From Thermodesulforhabdaceae bacterium (GTDB lineage: Bacteria; Desulfobacterota; Syntrophobacteria; Syntrophobacterales; Thermodesulforhabdaceae): a DNA stretch of 64,000 nucleotides. A program made the translations under genes and the position numbers. The DNA is taken from assembly GCA_037482015.1 (NCBI GenBank), contig JBBFKT010000005.1:1-64000 (forward strand), given 5' to 3'. A model generated the notes under the pieces. That model was not told where the DNA came from, searched no databases, and worked only from the letters and a program-made list of their open reading frames with translations. Shown piece by piece: positions 8,668-17,903 of this stretch. How positions within the stretch are numbered: the stretch's first letter is position 1; each line of letters begins with the position of its first letter.

Positions 8668-9348
8668 TTATCTGGTAACCGTTCGCCTTATAAGCTGGCG
8701 GTCTTCTTCGTGTAGAGTCTGAAAGGTTTTCTGGTATGCTTCGAATGCTCGCATTGCATCAATCATTCTTGTCATTTCTTCCACAATGTTGAAGTTGGCT
8801 TCTTCGAGACTGCCCTGCTTAACTATGGTTTTATCGGCGTCCTGCTCCTTGGCATTTTGATCGGATGGCTTGAAAAGGTTAAATCCCACTTTTTCCATTT
8901 TTACCGCTGAGTCAAATCTTACAACAGCCAGTTGGTCGATTTCATTCCCGTTTTCAATTATTCGGCCTTTTTCGTCTATTATTACATCTTCGCTTTTGAG
9001 AGTTATGGGGCGACCGTTTTTGCTCAAAACGAGAGAGCCATCAGGGAGGGATAGTTGTCCAGATGCATTGAGCGTAAAATTTCCTGCTCGGGTGTAAAAA
9101 ATGCCATCCTTGGTTTGAACCTTGAAGTAGCCATCTCCTACCAGAGCTACATCCAGTGAATGCGACGTGGTTTTGACATTTCCCTGAGTCATTTGACTGT
9201 AGGTTTCCTGGTAAATGAAATCCGTAAAGCGAACTTCTTCCTTTTTAAATCCGGGTGTGGATGAGTTCGCCAAATTGTTGCCTATTACTTCAAGTCTTTT
9301 ACCCTGTTCAATAGAACCTAAGGCTACGGCATAAGATCCTATACGCAT
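8668..9348 (-). CDS. flgF: Flagellar proximal rod/basal-body protein FlgF
   Basis: The product begins MRIGSYAVALGSIEQGKRLE, followed by NNLANSSTPGFKKEEVRFTD, and ends NFNIVEEMTRMIDAMRAFEA with a YQKTFQTLHE helix, the FlgF/FlgG pattern. Longer in-frame starts exist at 9363 (GTG) and 9354 (ATG), but GGAGG lies at the right distance only for the ATG at 9348, giving about 226 residues. It is the first gene of the flgFGAHI run, directly downstream of a sigma-54-type promoter sequence at 9376-9390. Confidence 0.93.
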   Translation of the reverse strand: MRIGSYAVALGSIEQGKRLEVIGNNLANSSTPGFKKEEVRFTDFIYQETYSQMTQGNVKTTSHSLDVALVGDGYFKVQTKDGIFYTRAGNFTLNASGQLSLPDGSLVLSKNGRPITLKSEDVIIDEKGRIIENGNEIDQLAVVRFDSAVKMEKVGFNLFKPSDQNAKEQDADKTIVKQGSLEEANFNIVEEMTRMIDAMRAFEAYQKTFQTLHEEDRQLIRRTVTR

Positions 9349-9375
9349 ATTCATCACCTCCACGAATTTGTATAA

Positions 9376-9390
9376 GCAATAAAAATGCCA
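9376..9390 (-). promoter_or_regulatory. Sigma-54 (RpoN)-type promoter upstream of flgF
   Basis: Read on the minus strand this is TGGCATTTTTATTGC. It has GG and GC at the -24/-12 spacing of the sigma-54 consensus TGGCAC-N5-TTGC, with only the sixth base differing. The expected start of transcription falls near 9364, just ahead of the flgF ribosome-binding site. It fits the known sigma-54 control of middle flagellar genes in many proteobacteria. Confidence 0.7.
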
Positions 9391-9452
9391 TCTGGTGTAT
9401 TGGGGAATTAAGATGATGTTCTAAAAAAGGAAAGGTATGGGGCTATATAAAA

Positions 9453-9965
9453 CTAAGAACCTCGCCCTGTCTTAAGAGGATTACGACGGCGATGGCGATA
9501 GAGGTTTATAACAAGTTCTACTTCACCTACAGATTTTTGAACCTGTTGAGCGATAGACTGGACTGTGAAGCCCTTGTTGGCGAGCTGGATAATTCTCTCA
9601 TGTTCTGGATTATTCAGTCCCGTAATAGCACTGCTTTCTACATCGTTTATTCTGTCGATCAGTTGTTCGAGTCTCTCCGCTATTTTTTTCGCTTCAGCAA
9701 TTCTTTGGTCAAGTTGACTTATTAGTTCGTGGATTAGATTTCGTTTGGTATGAAGGTTTGCCTCGAATTGTTTTGCTATTACTTCATGTTCCTTAGCGAT
9801 ATCTGCAAGTGATTGTGCTAAAGCTTCAACTTTTTTGTATTCGTCTTCGTATTGAGAATCTTTATGGGGTTTATTCCGGAAAGCAAGCACTATTAAGAGT
9901 GCTATAAGCGTAGCGTTTAGAGCTAATTGCAAATAGTCTAGCCATGAACCTGCAACGATAGTCAT
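9453..9965 (-). CDS. DUF2802-like membrane-anchored coiled-coil protein
   Basis: The 170-residue protein has one N-terminal membrane helix (about residues 8-28), a long charged coiled coil (about 40-115) and a C-terminal helix-turn-helix-like segment with ERIIQLANKGFTVQSIAQQV and VGEVELVINLYRHRR. That C-terminal pattern resembles the DUF2802 family found in flagellar/chemotaxis loci of proteobacteria. Function is unknown; a membrane-tethered regulatory or structural role near fliA and the FliL-like gene is only a guess. It is separated by 3 bp from the upstream FliL-like gene. Confidence 0.6.
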   Translation of the reverse strand: MTIVAGSWLDYLQLALNATLIALLIVLAFRNKPHKDSQYEDEYKKVEALAQSLADIAKEHEVIAKQFEANLHTKRNLIHELISQLDQRIAEAKKIAERLEQLIDRINDVESSAITGLNNPEHERIIQLANKGFTVQSIAQQVQKSVGEVELVINLYRHRRRNPLKTGRGS

Positions 9966-9968
9966 ATC

Positions 9969-10436
9969 TTAAAACCTTTGGACGGATTCAACAATAATAC
10001 TTGAGACTCTACATCGTCCGGGATTAACAGCCAGATACCGGGAGAGTTGGTTCTTTAATATTTCATTCCATCCCTTGGCTGTATTTCGTTGAGGATGCTG
10101 TTCCTTAAGGAAACGATAGACCACGTCCCGAAATATGGGGTCATTTCTTTCAAAGCATTCCTGTTGATTTATCCCAACAAACTGAAAACTTATGTCGAGT
10201 TTTACGAATTCTTCCGTCTGTCCTGTGTTTACCAGTAAATAAAAGGAACGATTTGACACATAAGGAAGTTTAGGAATTGGCGCTCTGACAGAATATTCAG
10301 CAATGTCTCTACTGGATTTTGCTTTGGTGCTTGCGTGCGTTTTGGATATCTTCATGTCTTCCGCCACCACAATAAAAGATAGGATAATTATCACCGCCAT
10401 GAATGATGCAAACTTCCATCTAAAACCTGTTTTCAT
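9969..10436 (-). CDS. Divergent FliL-like protein
   Basis: The 155-residue protein has a signal anchor (about residues 9-25) and a periplasmic domain whose layout resembles FliL: LPYVSNRSFYLLVNTG, FVKLDISFQFV, DPIFRDVVYRFLKEQ, then a short C-terminal strand with SSIIVESVQ. A canonical FliL is encoded at 20386-20874, so this would be a second, divergent member. FliL proteins support stator function at the basal body. It lies between fliA and the DUF2802-like gene. The assignment rests on pattern and context and could be wrong. Confidence 0.5.
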   Translation of the reverse strand: MKTGFRWKFASFMAVIIILSFIVVAEDMKISKTHASTKAKSSRDIAEYSVRAPIPKLPYVSNRSFYLLVNTGQTEEFVKLDISFQFVGINQQECFERNDPIFRDVVYRFLKEQHPQRNTAKGWNEILKNQLSRYLAVNPGRCRVSSIIVESVQRF

Positions 10437-10503
10437 GTTGTTACCTCTAAGTTTGTTTTAAAAAGTCTCAACCCATGAGCACCTCAATTATGTTCACATT
10501 TTT

Positions 10504-11244
10504 TCAGGGTTTATATTTGGACTGAGTTAGCCTTTTCTTAATTCTAGTTCGCAATTTAAGGATAATCTGGGTATGAAGCTGGGAGATTCGCGATTCGGTA
10601 TAGCCAAGGATTTGCCCGATTTCTTTCATTGTCAATTCTTCCTGGTAGTAAAGTGACAATATGAGTTGTTCTCTTTCAGGAAGCTGAGAGATAAGGTCAG
10701 AGAGTATTGCCACTAGTTCTTCTCTCTGTATTGCGTTAATTGGCTCTTCTCCTGAAGCAATAAGTTCATCAGGATGAGCGCCTCCCTCCAGCATTTCTTC
10801 AAGGGATTGAGATAGTAGGGAGACACTTCTGGTTTCGTCAAGCATTTGACGAAATTCGTCATAGCTAACCCCAAGTTCCTTAACGATTTCGTCTTCTTCC
10901 GGTATCCTACCCAACTTTTTTTCAAGATTTCCTATGGCATCTTCCAGTCTGGCTATATGCGCTCTCACCGTTCTCGGAACCGGATCTCCTGCTCTTATTT
11001 CATCAAGCATTGCGCCCTTAACTCTTATCATGGCGTATTTTTCAAAGGGAATTCCAAGATCCGGATCAAATTTTTCCACCGCATCTATAAGCCCTATGAC
11101 GCCAGCGCTGAAAAGATCGTTAAAGTCAATTCTATTTTGAGGCACTCGATTGATTAATCTAAGAGCACAGTATTTAACCAGATGGAGATGCTCCATTACG
11201 CGCTCATTTCTTTCTGTTAGGGACATATTTTTTTTGCTAATCAC
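10504..11244 (-). CDS. fliA: Flagellar RNA polymerase sigma factor FliA (sigma-28)
   Basis: FliA directs transcription of late flagellar genes. Region 2 appears as LVKYCALRLINRVPQNRIDF, FEKYAMIRVKGAMLDEIRAG and DPVPRTVR; region 4 as LPEREQLILSLYYQEELTMK followed by EIGQILGYTESRISQLHTQI. The 246-residue length is typical. A GTG at 11244 preceded by AAGGAT is the likely start; an ATG six codons on lacks a good ribosome-binding site. It follows flhG in the usual flhF-flhG-fliA order. No anti-sigma FlgM gene is visible in the window. Confidence 0.95.
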   Translation of the reverse strand: MISKKNMSLTERNERVMEHLHLVKYCALRLINRVPQNRIDFNDLFSAGVIGLIDAVEKFDPDLGIPFEKYAMIRVKGAMLDEIRAGDPVPRTVRAHIARLEDAIGNLEKKLGRIPEEDEIVKELGVSYDEFRQMLDETRSVSLLSQSLEEMLEGGAHPDELIASGEEPINAIQREELVAILSDLISQLPEREQLILSLYYQEELTMKEIGQILGYTESRISQLHTQIILKLRTRIKKRLTQSKYKP

Positions 11245-11300
11245 TCTATATCCTTGCTTTTAGAGTGTAGCATAGCCATTTTTCTCCTATCTGGCTCATA

Positions 11301-12137
11301 CTATGAAACTCCCAGAAATTTTTTCCAGAACAGTTTTACACTTCCGTAATCGAGTTGAGGCTGTGTGTTAAGAAGCCTTTTCGCAATATTTATGAAAGCC
11401 TGAGAAGATGGTGACTTGGGGAAAAGTTCAACAACGGCTTTCTGATGCATAATCGACTTTGGAACATGTGGATCCTTAGGAACGGATCCAATGTAGTTTA
11501 GAGCTATTCCGTCAAGAAAATGATCTGCTACCTTGCTGATCTGTTTATAAATTGCTTTTGCCTGGTTTTCGTCTTCCGTATTGTTAACGAGAATATGGAA
11601 GTATCGCTCCCCGTGTCTTTGGAAAAGCACTTTGATTAAAGCATAGCCATCTGTAAGAGAAGTGGGTTCTGGAGTGAGCACAACGATTTTTTCCTGAGCC
11701 ATCAAGTTAAAGTATAAGACCATGTCAGATATGCCTGCGCCGGTATCTATCATAAAAACGTCGAAACTGGTCGGTAAAGATTCAAGGAGATCGAGGAACA
11801 TTACCTTTTGTTCTACAGTGAGCTGGGTAAGTTCCTGAACACCAGAGCTTGCAGGCATTATGGTTATTCCTGCCGGACCTTCAACCAAAATATCTGATAG
11901 CTTTTTTTGCCCATTTAGCACATGACTTATATTATATTGGGGATTCAGGCCCAATAGGACATCTATATTGGCAAGCCCCAGGTCAGCATCTAGAATGAGC
12001 ACTCGCTTGCCAAGCTTGCTCATAGCAATGGCAAGGTTAATAACCACATTGCTTTTTCCCACTCCACCCTTACCACTACTTACTGAAAAGACTCTTATCA
12101 TATTTTCCACTTTTGGATTGGTCACAGGTTTTACCAT
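11301..12137 (-). CDS. flhG: MinD/ParA-family flagellar number regulator FlhG
   Basis: FlhG (YlxH/FleN) is a MinD-type ATPase that limits flagellar number and antagonises FlhF. The deviant Walker A motif SSGKGGVGKSNVVINLA lies at about residues 19-35, followed by VLILDADLGLANIDVLLG and the MIDTGAGIS switch. The C-terminus has an amphipathic tail typical of membrane-binding MinD relatives. The ATG follows AAGGAG. It sits between flhF and fliA. Confidence 0.94.
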   Translation of the reverse strand: MVKPVTNPKVENMIRVFSVSSGKGGVGKSNVVINLAIAMSKLGKRVLILDADLGLANIDVLLGLNPQYNISHVLNGQKKLSDILVEGPAGITIMPASSGVQELTQLTVEQKVMFLDLLESLPTSFDVFMIDTGAGISDMVLYFNLMAQEKIVVLTPEPTSLTDGYALIKVLFQRHGERYFHILVNNTEDENQAKAIYKQISKVADHFLDGIALNYIGSVPKDPHVPKSIMHQKAVVELFPKSPSSQAFINIAKRLLNTQPQLDYGSVKLFWKKFLGVS

Positions 12138-12200
12138 CTAGATCTCCTTGCTCAGATTTTCTGCGTCAATAAACCATTTTTATCAATTCCATTACATATT

Positions 12201-13310
12201 CTAATCTAAACTTTCCCTTTTGGGAAATAAGAGGTTTATGAGCTTTTTCTTCGACGCCTCTTCAAGATCTTCTGGCACTCGCTGTCCTGTTCCAAGGTAA
12301 ACCAGGGGGTAGGGAAATCGCAAAAGTTGATTGATAATGTTTCCGTGTGAGAGAGTTTCATCCAATTTTGTAAAGATAAGGCCATAAATGCCAAGTTGGT
12401 CAAACTGTTGAATAGTCTTTGTAAGATCTTTGTCCTTGGCGGTTGCACTGAGAACCAGAAAATGATTAACTCTGTCCATTTCGGAGAAAATTTCAACAAG
12501 TTCCAGTATGTATTGTGACATAAGAAAATTTCTTCCTGTTGTGTCAACAAAGACAGCAAAGCAATGTTTCATCTGTTTTCTGGCAAATTCGAGTTCTTCT
12601 CGAGTCTGAACGTTAGCAAAGGGAAGATCCAGGACACGGGCATAAGTTGAAATTTGATCAGAAGCTCCTATACGATAGTTGTCAAAACTTACAATACCCA
12701 CGTTTAACCCCATGGTAACCTTAAGGTGTGCAGCTATTTTAGCAAGAGTTGTAGTTTTACCAACCCCGGTTGGGCCCAAAAAAGTGTAAATTGGAGGAAG
12801 TCCAAACCGACCTATCAAGCCGCTCTGGCTTATCGAATTACTGCTAAAAGGATTGGAAACGGAGATAACATTCATAAGTTCTCGGCAAAATGCGGCAATA
12901 ATTTTGGATGGAGATTTTTCATCTTTCAGGTGCTTGATGGCTCTTGTTAGCAATAGATAGACTTTTTTTTCATCCAGTTCCTGCATCAAAAGATAATGAT
13001 AAATCCTGGATAGGGATTCATGGCTGTGAAGACTTGCAAATTGTTCTTTGGTGGATACCAGAAGGGATAAAAAGTGAGTGATTTCTTCTATTTTCCCTTC
13101 GATTTGCTTCAATTGATTTGCTGAATTTTTGAAAGACAGAGATGTTTCATCCGGTTTGTGATCAATAGCTGCCTGGACCTCAAAAACGGCTTCTCCTGAG
13201 GTATCCGCGACCTTGCCGCTTTTGAGGATCACGGCATCCGGTCCCAATTCCTTCTTGATCATGTCCATGGCTTCCGCCATTGTGCGAGCTCTGAAGGTTT
13301 TAATCTTCAT
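12201..13310 (-). CDS. flhF: Flagellar SRP-type GTPase FlhF
   Basis: FlhF is an SRP-family GTPase that recruits early flagellar proteins to the site of assembly, often a cell pole. The N-terminus (MKIKTFRARTMAEAMDMIKK) and GPDAVILKSG are family-typical. The NG domain has TFLGPTGVGKTTTLAKIAA, VGIVSFDNYRIGASDQ, VDTTGR and FTKLDET. The start ATG at 13310 overlaps the end of flhA by about 11 bp, indicating coupling. Confidence 0.94.
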   Translation of the reverse strand: MKIKTFRARTMAEAMDMIKKELGPDAVILKSGKVADTSGEAVFEVQAAIDHKPDETSLSFKNSANQLKQIEGKIEEITHFLSLLVSTKEQFASLHSHESLSRIYHYLLMQELDEKKVYLLLTRAIKHLKDEKSPSKIIAAFCRELMNVISVSNPFSSNSISQSGLIGRFGLPPIYTFLGPTGVGKTTTLAKIAAHLKVTMGLNVGIVSFDNYRIGASDQISTYARVLDLPFANVQTREELEFARKQMKHCFAVFVDTTGRNFLMSQYILELVEIFSEMDRVNHFLVLSATAKDKDLTKTIQQFDQLGIYGLIFTKLDETLSHGNIINQLLRFPYPLVYLGTGQRVPEDLEEASKKKLINLLFPKRESLD

Positions 13311-15414
13311 CACTTAATCGCACCATTCCTATAGATTTTATTTCCACAGGCCCCGTAAGCTCATTATGACTTATTATTACGACATCGGGTATAAAACGTT
13401 CAAGGATTCTTCTTACATGTCTTCGGGTTGCGGCAGAACAAAGTATTACCGGATGAAAACCCTGTTGTATAACTTTACGCACTTCGCTGTTTACCTGCTG
13501 CACGAACTTATGGAGAAATCCTGGTTCAAGGCTTATAAATGTGCCCTGGTCGGTTTTTTGAATACCCTTTTTAAGCCTGTCTTCAAGAAGTGGATGTAGA
13601 GTTATCACGTATAACTTTCCGTCTTCGGTTTCGTATGGTTGAGTAATGGTTCTTCCAAGAGCCTGACGAACGTATTCTGCAAGAGTATCAGGGTCTTTGG
13701 TAAGTTGAGCGTAATCGGCAAGAGTTTCACAGATGGTTTGCAAGTCCCGTATAGAAACCTGTTCTCTTACCAGACTTTGCAGCACTCTTTGGATTGTTCC
13801 TACGTTAAGAAGGTTAGGAACAAGTTCTTCAACCAGCCGAGGTTGAGTTTCAGCCAGATGATCTAAAAGTTGCTGGACTATTTGGCGACTTAGGAGTTGG
13901 TCGGCGTATTTTTTGAAAAGTTCTGTCAGGTGAGTGGCCATAATTGTCGAATGATCTATCAAAGTGTAACCAGCTTTTATGGCTTCATCTCGCTTGCTTT
14001 CGGGAATCCACAGAGCCGGAATACCAAAAGCAGGATCTGTTGTTGGGATGCCTTTTACTTCAGTCTTTCCCTCTTCAGGGCTTAACGCAAGCAAGTGTCC
14101 AGTGATGAGTTCGTAACGTCCTACCACGGCTCCTTTAAGCAAGAGCTGATATTCCATGGGTTTTAGCTGGAGATTGTCTCGTATGTGAAGAGGTGGCACT
14201 ACAATGCCTCTTTCAAGTGCAAGCTGTCTCCGAATTGCTTTAATTCTCTGTAGTATATCTCCCCCTTGAGATTCATCAATCAGCGGAATAAGCCCATAGC
14301 CTACTTCAAGTTGGAGTGGCTCAACGGGGGGAGGCAATTCTTGAATCTCACGCTGAGGTGTAGGTTGAGGTTCTGAAGGTGTTGGTTCTTCTGGTCTTTC
14401 TTCCGTCTTTCGAACTCGCTTCATAAGACGCCATCCAACTCCAATCAATGCCGACCCCACGAGAAATAGAGGTAGTGCAGGAAAGCCAGGCACTAGAGCC
14501 AGTCCATAAAGCATCAAGCCGGCTATGGCAATAGGTCTTGGCTGGAAACGAAACTGTTTTACGAAAGATCTTCCCAGACCCATCTCTGTTTCTGCTCGGC
14601 TTACAAGAATACCGGCTGAAGTTGAAATGATAAGAGCAGGTATTTGAGACACCAGCCCATCACCCACGGTCAGGATGGTATAGGTCTGAAGAGCTTCACG
14701 AATAGGCATCCCTTTCATTAGAACGCCTATAGCTATACCACCAAATATGTTTATAAAGGTGATCACAATGCCAGCTATAGCATCACCTCGCACGAATTTA
14801 CTTGCTCCGTCCATTGTGCCGTAAAAATCGGCTTCTCGAGCGATCATTTCTCGGCGTTTGCGGGCTTCGGCTTCGCTTATAAGTCCTGCGTTCAGATCTG
14901 CATCAATACTCATCTGTTTTCCTGGCATAGCATCCAGAGTAAAACGGGCTGCCACTTCAGAAATTCTTTCTGTTCCTTTGGTGATAACCACGAAGTTCAC
15001 AACTACCAGGATAATGAAAATAACAAGCCCAACAACGTAATTTCCTCCAACAACAAATTGTCCAAAAGCTTGAATGATGTATCCCGCTGCTGACGTGCCT
15101 TCGTGACCGTGAAGCAATACAAGCCTTGTGCTTGCCACATTTAGAGCCAGTCGGAAAAGGGTGGTTATTAGAAGTAGAGAAGGGTAAATAATGAAATCCA
15201 GTGGTTTAAGAGTATAGATAGCGGTTAGTAAGGTCACCATAGCGAAGGAAATATTGATGCTAAGAAAAACGTCAAGAACTGATCCAGGAAGTGGCAAAAG
15301 CATGACGGAGAGAATCGCCACCACGGCGATTCCCATCATAGCATCGCTATCTGAGATGTTTCTTATTCGCTGGGACAGCATGCTTGAAAGAGAGATTTGA
15401 GTAGCCTCTGCCAT
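13300..15414 (-). CDS. flhA: Flagellar type III export gate protein FlhA
   Basis: FlhA forms the nonameric ring of the flagellar export gate. The 704-residue protein has an N-terminal block of about eight membrane helices with the conserved loop GTERISEVAARFTLDAMPGK and MSIDADLNAGLI, then a linker rich in Pro/Glu (about 340-370) and the cytoplasmic domain with GYGLIPLIDE and ILCSAATRRHVRRILER. Length and motifs are complete. Confidence 0.97.
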   Translation of the reverse strand: MAEATQISLSSMLSQRIRNISDSDAMMGIAVVAILSVMLLPLPGSVLDVFLSINISFAMVTLLTAIYTLKPLDFIIYPSLLLITTLFRLALNVASTRLVLLHGHEGTSAAGYIIQAFGQFVVGGNYVVGLVIFIILVVVNFVVITKGTERISEVAARFTLDAMPGKQMSIDADLNAGLISEAEARKRREMIAREADFYGTMDGASKFVRGDAIAGIVITFINIFGGIAIGVLMKGMPIREALQTYTILTVGDGLVSQIPALIISTSAGILVSRAETEMGLGRSFVKQFRFQPRPIAIAGLMLYGLALVPGFPALPLFLVGSALIGVGWRLMKRVRKTEERPEEPTPSEPQPTPQREIQELPPPVEPLQLEVGYGLIPLIDESQGGDILQRIKAIRRQLALERGIVVPPLHIRDNLQLKPMEYQLLLKGAVVGRYELITGHLLALSPEEGKTEVKGIPTTDPAFGIPALWIPESKRDEAIKAGYTLIDHSTIMATHLTELFKKYADQLLSRQIVQQLLDHLAETQPRLVEELVPNLLNVGTIQRVLQSLVREQVSIRDLQTICETLADYAQLTKDPDTLAEYVRQALGRTITQPYETEDGKLYVITLHPLLEDRLKKGIQKTDQGTFISLEPGFLHKFVQQVNSEVRKVIQQGFHPVILCSAATRRHVRRILERFIPDVVIISHNELTGPVEIKSIGMVRLSDED

Positions 15415-15545
15415 AATCTTTTACTCCCTCTTATCAATATTCAGCTGAATTGAAGAAGTAAAACGTTGCTATAATTGTTCACTTCTCCCTTTATTCATTC
15501 CACCAGTTTCTGAAAGAAGTTCAGAAAGATAAAAAACCAACAACT

Positions 15546-16619
15546 TCATAGAACCTGCCTTCTTTTTTGCTGGTAAATATAAGCCAGCACTTTTGCTACC
15601 GCTTTGTAAAGAGCCACCGGTATAAACCCTTCCAGGGGAACATATTTATACAAGGCTCGTGCCAGCGGAGGATTGTGAACAATTGGAACGCCGTAATGAC
15701 GAGCAATCTTTATTATCTTCTGCGCCATGTAGTCTAATCCTTTAGCCACCACCTTAGGGGCTTCCATTTCTTTTGGTTTGTAAAGAAGAGCTACAGCAAA
15801 GTGAGTTGGGTTGGTGATAACAACTGTTGCTTTGGGGACTTGAGCCAGCATTCGACGGCGTGCAAGTTCCATCTGTTTTGACCTGATTCGCGCCTTTACT
15901 CTCGGATCTCCTTCAGCCTGGCGATGTTCTTCCTTTACTTCTTGCTTTGTCATCATCAGGTCTTTAATATATTGCCATTTTTGGTATCGCATGTCCAAAT
16001 AGGAGAGTATCAGCATAATAAGGATGACCCGAATAAACATCAACGCACTTGCATGTCCAGCAGTTTTTGCGATTTCTATGGGTTCCTGCATGATGGTTGG
16101 AATGAAAAGATGAGATTCGCCGAGAAAAACTGAATAAAGCGCATATGCTACAGCTCCGAATTTTATGACCGATTTCAAAAATTCAACGGAAGATCTCAAA
16201 CTGAAAAGGCGTTTCAAACCATTTATCAGGTCCAACTGACTTAAGTCGAATTTAAAAAGATTTTTCCAGACTAGCACTAATCCTTTGTTCTGATAAACGT
16301 TAGCACCTACGGCAAACAGCAGGCTCATAAACATGGGCAGAGCTATCATGATGCTGAAATGTTTAACCGCACCAATTACGAGAGCGTTGGTGAAGTCTTC
16401 TCTAATAGCGAGGGAGAAACCGTTAGCCCATAAAGTTTCCAGCATGGTTTTAGTTGAATGATATATGATGATTAGCCCTATCCATAGCCCGATTGCACCG
16501 CCAGCTAGAGAAGCAAGATTTATGATTTCCCGGCTTTTATCAAGGCGACCTTCAGAGCGAGCTTTCTGGATTTTTTTAGGGGTCGGTTTTTCTGTTCGTT
16601 CTTGAGCTCCAGCGGCCAT
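15546..16619 (-). CDS. flhB: Flagellar type III export switch protein FlhB
   Basis: FlhB is the export-gate substrate-specificity switch. The N-terminus GAQERTEKPTPKKIQKARSE is diagnostic, followed by four membrane helices and the cytoplasmic domain with the self-cleavage site NPTH (about residue 269, within VVITNPTHFAVALLY). The C-terminal ALYKYVPLEGFIPVALYKAV is also typical. It lies upstream of flhA with a 130-bp gap. Confidence 0.96.
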   Translation of the reverse strand: MAAGAQERTEKPTPKKIQKARSEGRLDKSREIINLASLAGGAIGLWIGLIIIYHSTKTMLETLWANGFSLAIREDFTNALVIGAVKHFSIMIALPMFMSLLFAVGANVYQNKGLVLVWKNLFKFDLSQLDLINGLKRLFSLRSSVEFLKSVIKFGAVAYALYSVFLGESHLFIPTIMQEPIEIAKTAGHASALMFIRVILIMLILSYLDMRYQKWQYIKDLMMTKQEVKEEHRQAEGDPRVKARIRSKQMELARRRMLAQVPKATVVITNPTHFAVALLYKPKEMEAPKVVAKGLDYMAQKIIKIARHYGVPIVHNPPLARALYKYVPLEGFIPVALYKAVAKVLAYIYQQKRRQVL

Positions 16620-16717
16620 AGGCTTATATCCTTATAAAACAGCAATGCGTTCTTGTTTTAATTATCTATACCAGCATTTTGGAATTGATGATTGATAGGC
16701 TGTTTGAGGTGGTCAGG

Positions 16718-17500
16718 TTATTGACGCTTAGTAAAGAGTTCCATAGTAACGGTAAAGGCTTCTTTGAAGGCTCTTGAGACCACCTCCACCCAGCCTCCAA
16801 CAGAAAGGTAGGCAAAAAAGATTCCAACCAGGATGGTGACCGCAAAACCTACTACCAGTATATTGATTTGGGGAGCAAATTTGACAATAAGCCCCATCCC
16901 AACTTCTGTTAAGAAAAGCACCACAATTACTGGAGCAGCTATTTTGATGGCTAGACTTAGACAGGTTGCAGATAAGTTAATAAGTTTATAAGACAATGGT
17001 TCATTGTAAAAAGCTATCAGGGAGCCAATAGGGAAGGCTTCAAAGCTTTTATAAATAGCCGTTATTATGAAGTGATGGCCATCAATGGAAAAGAAAATGA
17101 GCGTTGCAAGGAATTGTAGAAAACGGCTTATGATGGTGATTTGAACACCAGTTAAGGGATCGGCAACCTGAGCAAAGCCGAAACCCATTTGAAAACTTAC
17201 AATTTCACCCGCCAGCTCAAAGGCACCAAGAATCAGCAATAGCGAGAAAGAAAGCAAAATACCAAAAATAGTCTCCTCAATTATAATGCCACCTAAGAGT
17301 ATTGGATCGGTGGGTATTGGAGTGACGCGGGATGCTAATGGAAGATAAAAAATAAGACTTACGAAAAAGGCCATCAAAGCCTTAAATGTTGCTGGTATTT
17401 CAACAGCTCGAAAAAACGGAAAAACCGAAACTGCAATACCTACTCGAAGAAACACTGCTAAAAAAACGAGAACATCTTGAAAAAGCAAGGTAAACTTCAT
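16718..17500 (-). CDS. fliR: Flagellar export gate protein FliR
   Basis: FliR is a membrane component of the FliPQR export gate. The 260-residue product has about six hydrophobic helices and the conserved segments VFPFFRAVEIPATFKALMAF, EIVSFQMGFGFAQVADP and KFAPQINILVVGFAVTILVG. It lies 5 bp after fliQ in the order fliO-fliP-fliQ-fliR-flhB. Confidence 0.95.
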   Translation of the reverse strand: MKFTLLFQDVLVFLAVFLRVGIAVSVFPFFRAVEIPATFKALMAFFVSLIFYLPLASRVTPIPTDPILLGGIIIEETIFGILLSFSLLLILGAFELAGEIVSFQMGFGFAQVADPLTGVQITIISRFLQFLATLIFFSIDGHHFIITAIYKSFEAFPIGSLIAFYNEPLSYKLINLSATCLSLAIKIAAPVIVVLFLTEVGMGLIVKFAPQINILVVGFAVTILVGIFFAYLSVGGWVEVVSRAFKEAFTVTMELFTKRQ

Positions 17501-17505
17501 GGTGA

Positions 17506-17775
17506 CTAGCGGATCCAGAATGGGATATTTTGAAAAATTTCTCGCGTCAGGTATGAAATTCGATTTATCATCCAGCCTCCGAAAATGAGGAGGGCAATAA
17601 AGGTAGCAACAATCTTTGGTACGAAAGTAATCGTTGCTTCCTGAATCTGAGTTACTGCCTGGAAGATACTAACTATTATTCCCACGATGAGACTTACCAT
17701 CAAAACCGGAAGGCTCACCATAAGCATTGTTTCTAAGGCTTGGCGTCCAAGCCCAATTATGAATTCAGTGGTCAC
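17506..17775 (-). CDS. fliQ: Flagellar export gate protein FliQ
   Basis: FliQ is a small two-helix gate component. The sequence has GLGRQALETMLMVSLPVLMV, the conserved IFQAVTQIQEATITFVPKI and a closing helix. An ATG at 17799 is open in frame, but the GTG at 17775 is preceded by AGGAG at good spacing and gives the usual 89 residues, starting MTTEF. That start is therefore chosen. Confidence 0.94.
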   Translation of the reverse strand: MTTEFIIGLGRQALETMLMVSLPVLMVSLIVGIIVSIFQAVTQIQEATITFVPKIVATFIALLIFGGWMINRISYLTREIFQNIPFWIR

Positions 17776-17903
17776 GGCTTTTTCTCCTGTGCCTAACATT
17801 ATGGTGAATAACCTGGGGATAGGGATTTTAGTCCCTTACATCTTTTTTTGATTGTTACTACTTCTTTTTCATGTGTTTGTAAAAAGATAACCACGGCTAC
17901 TTC

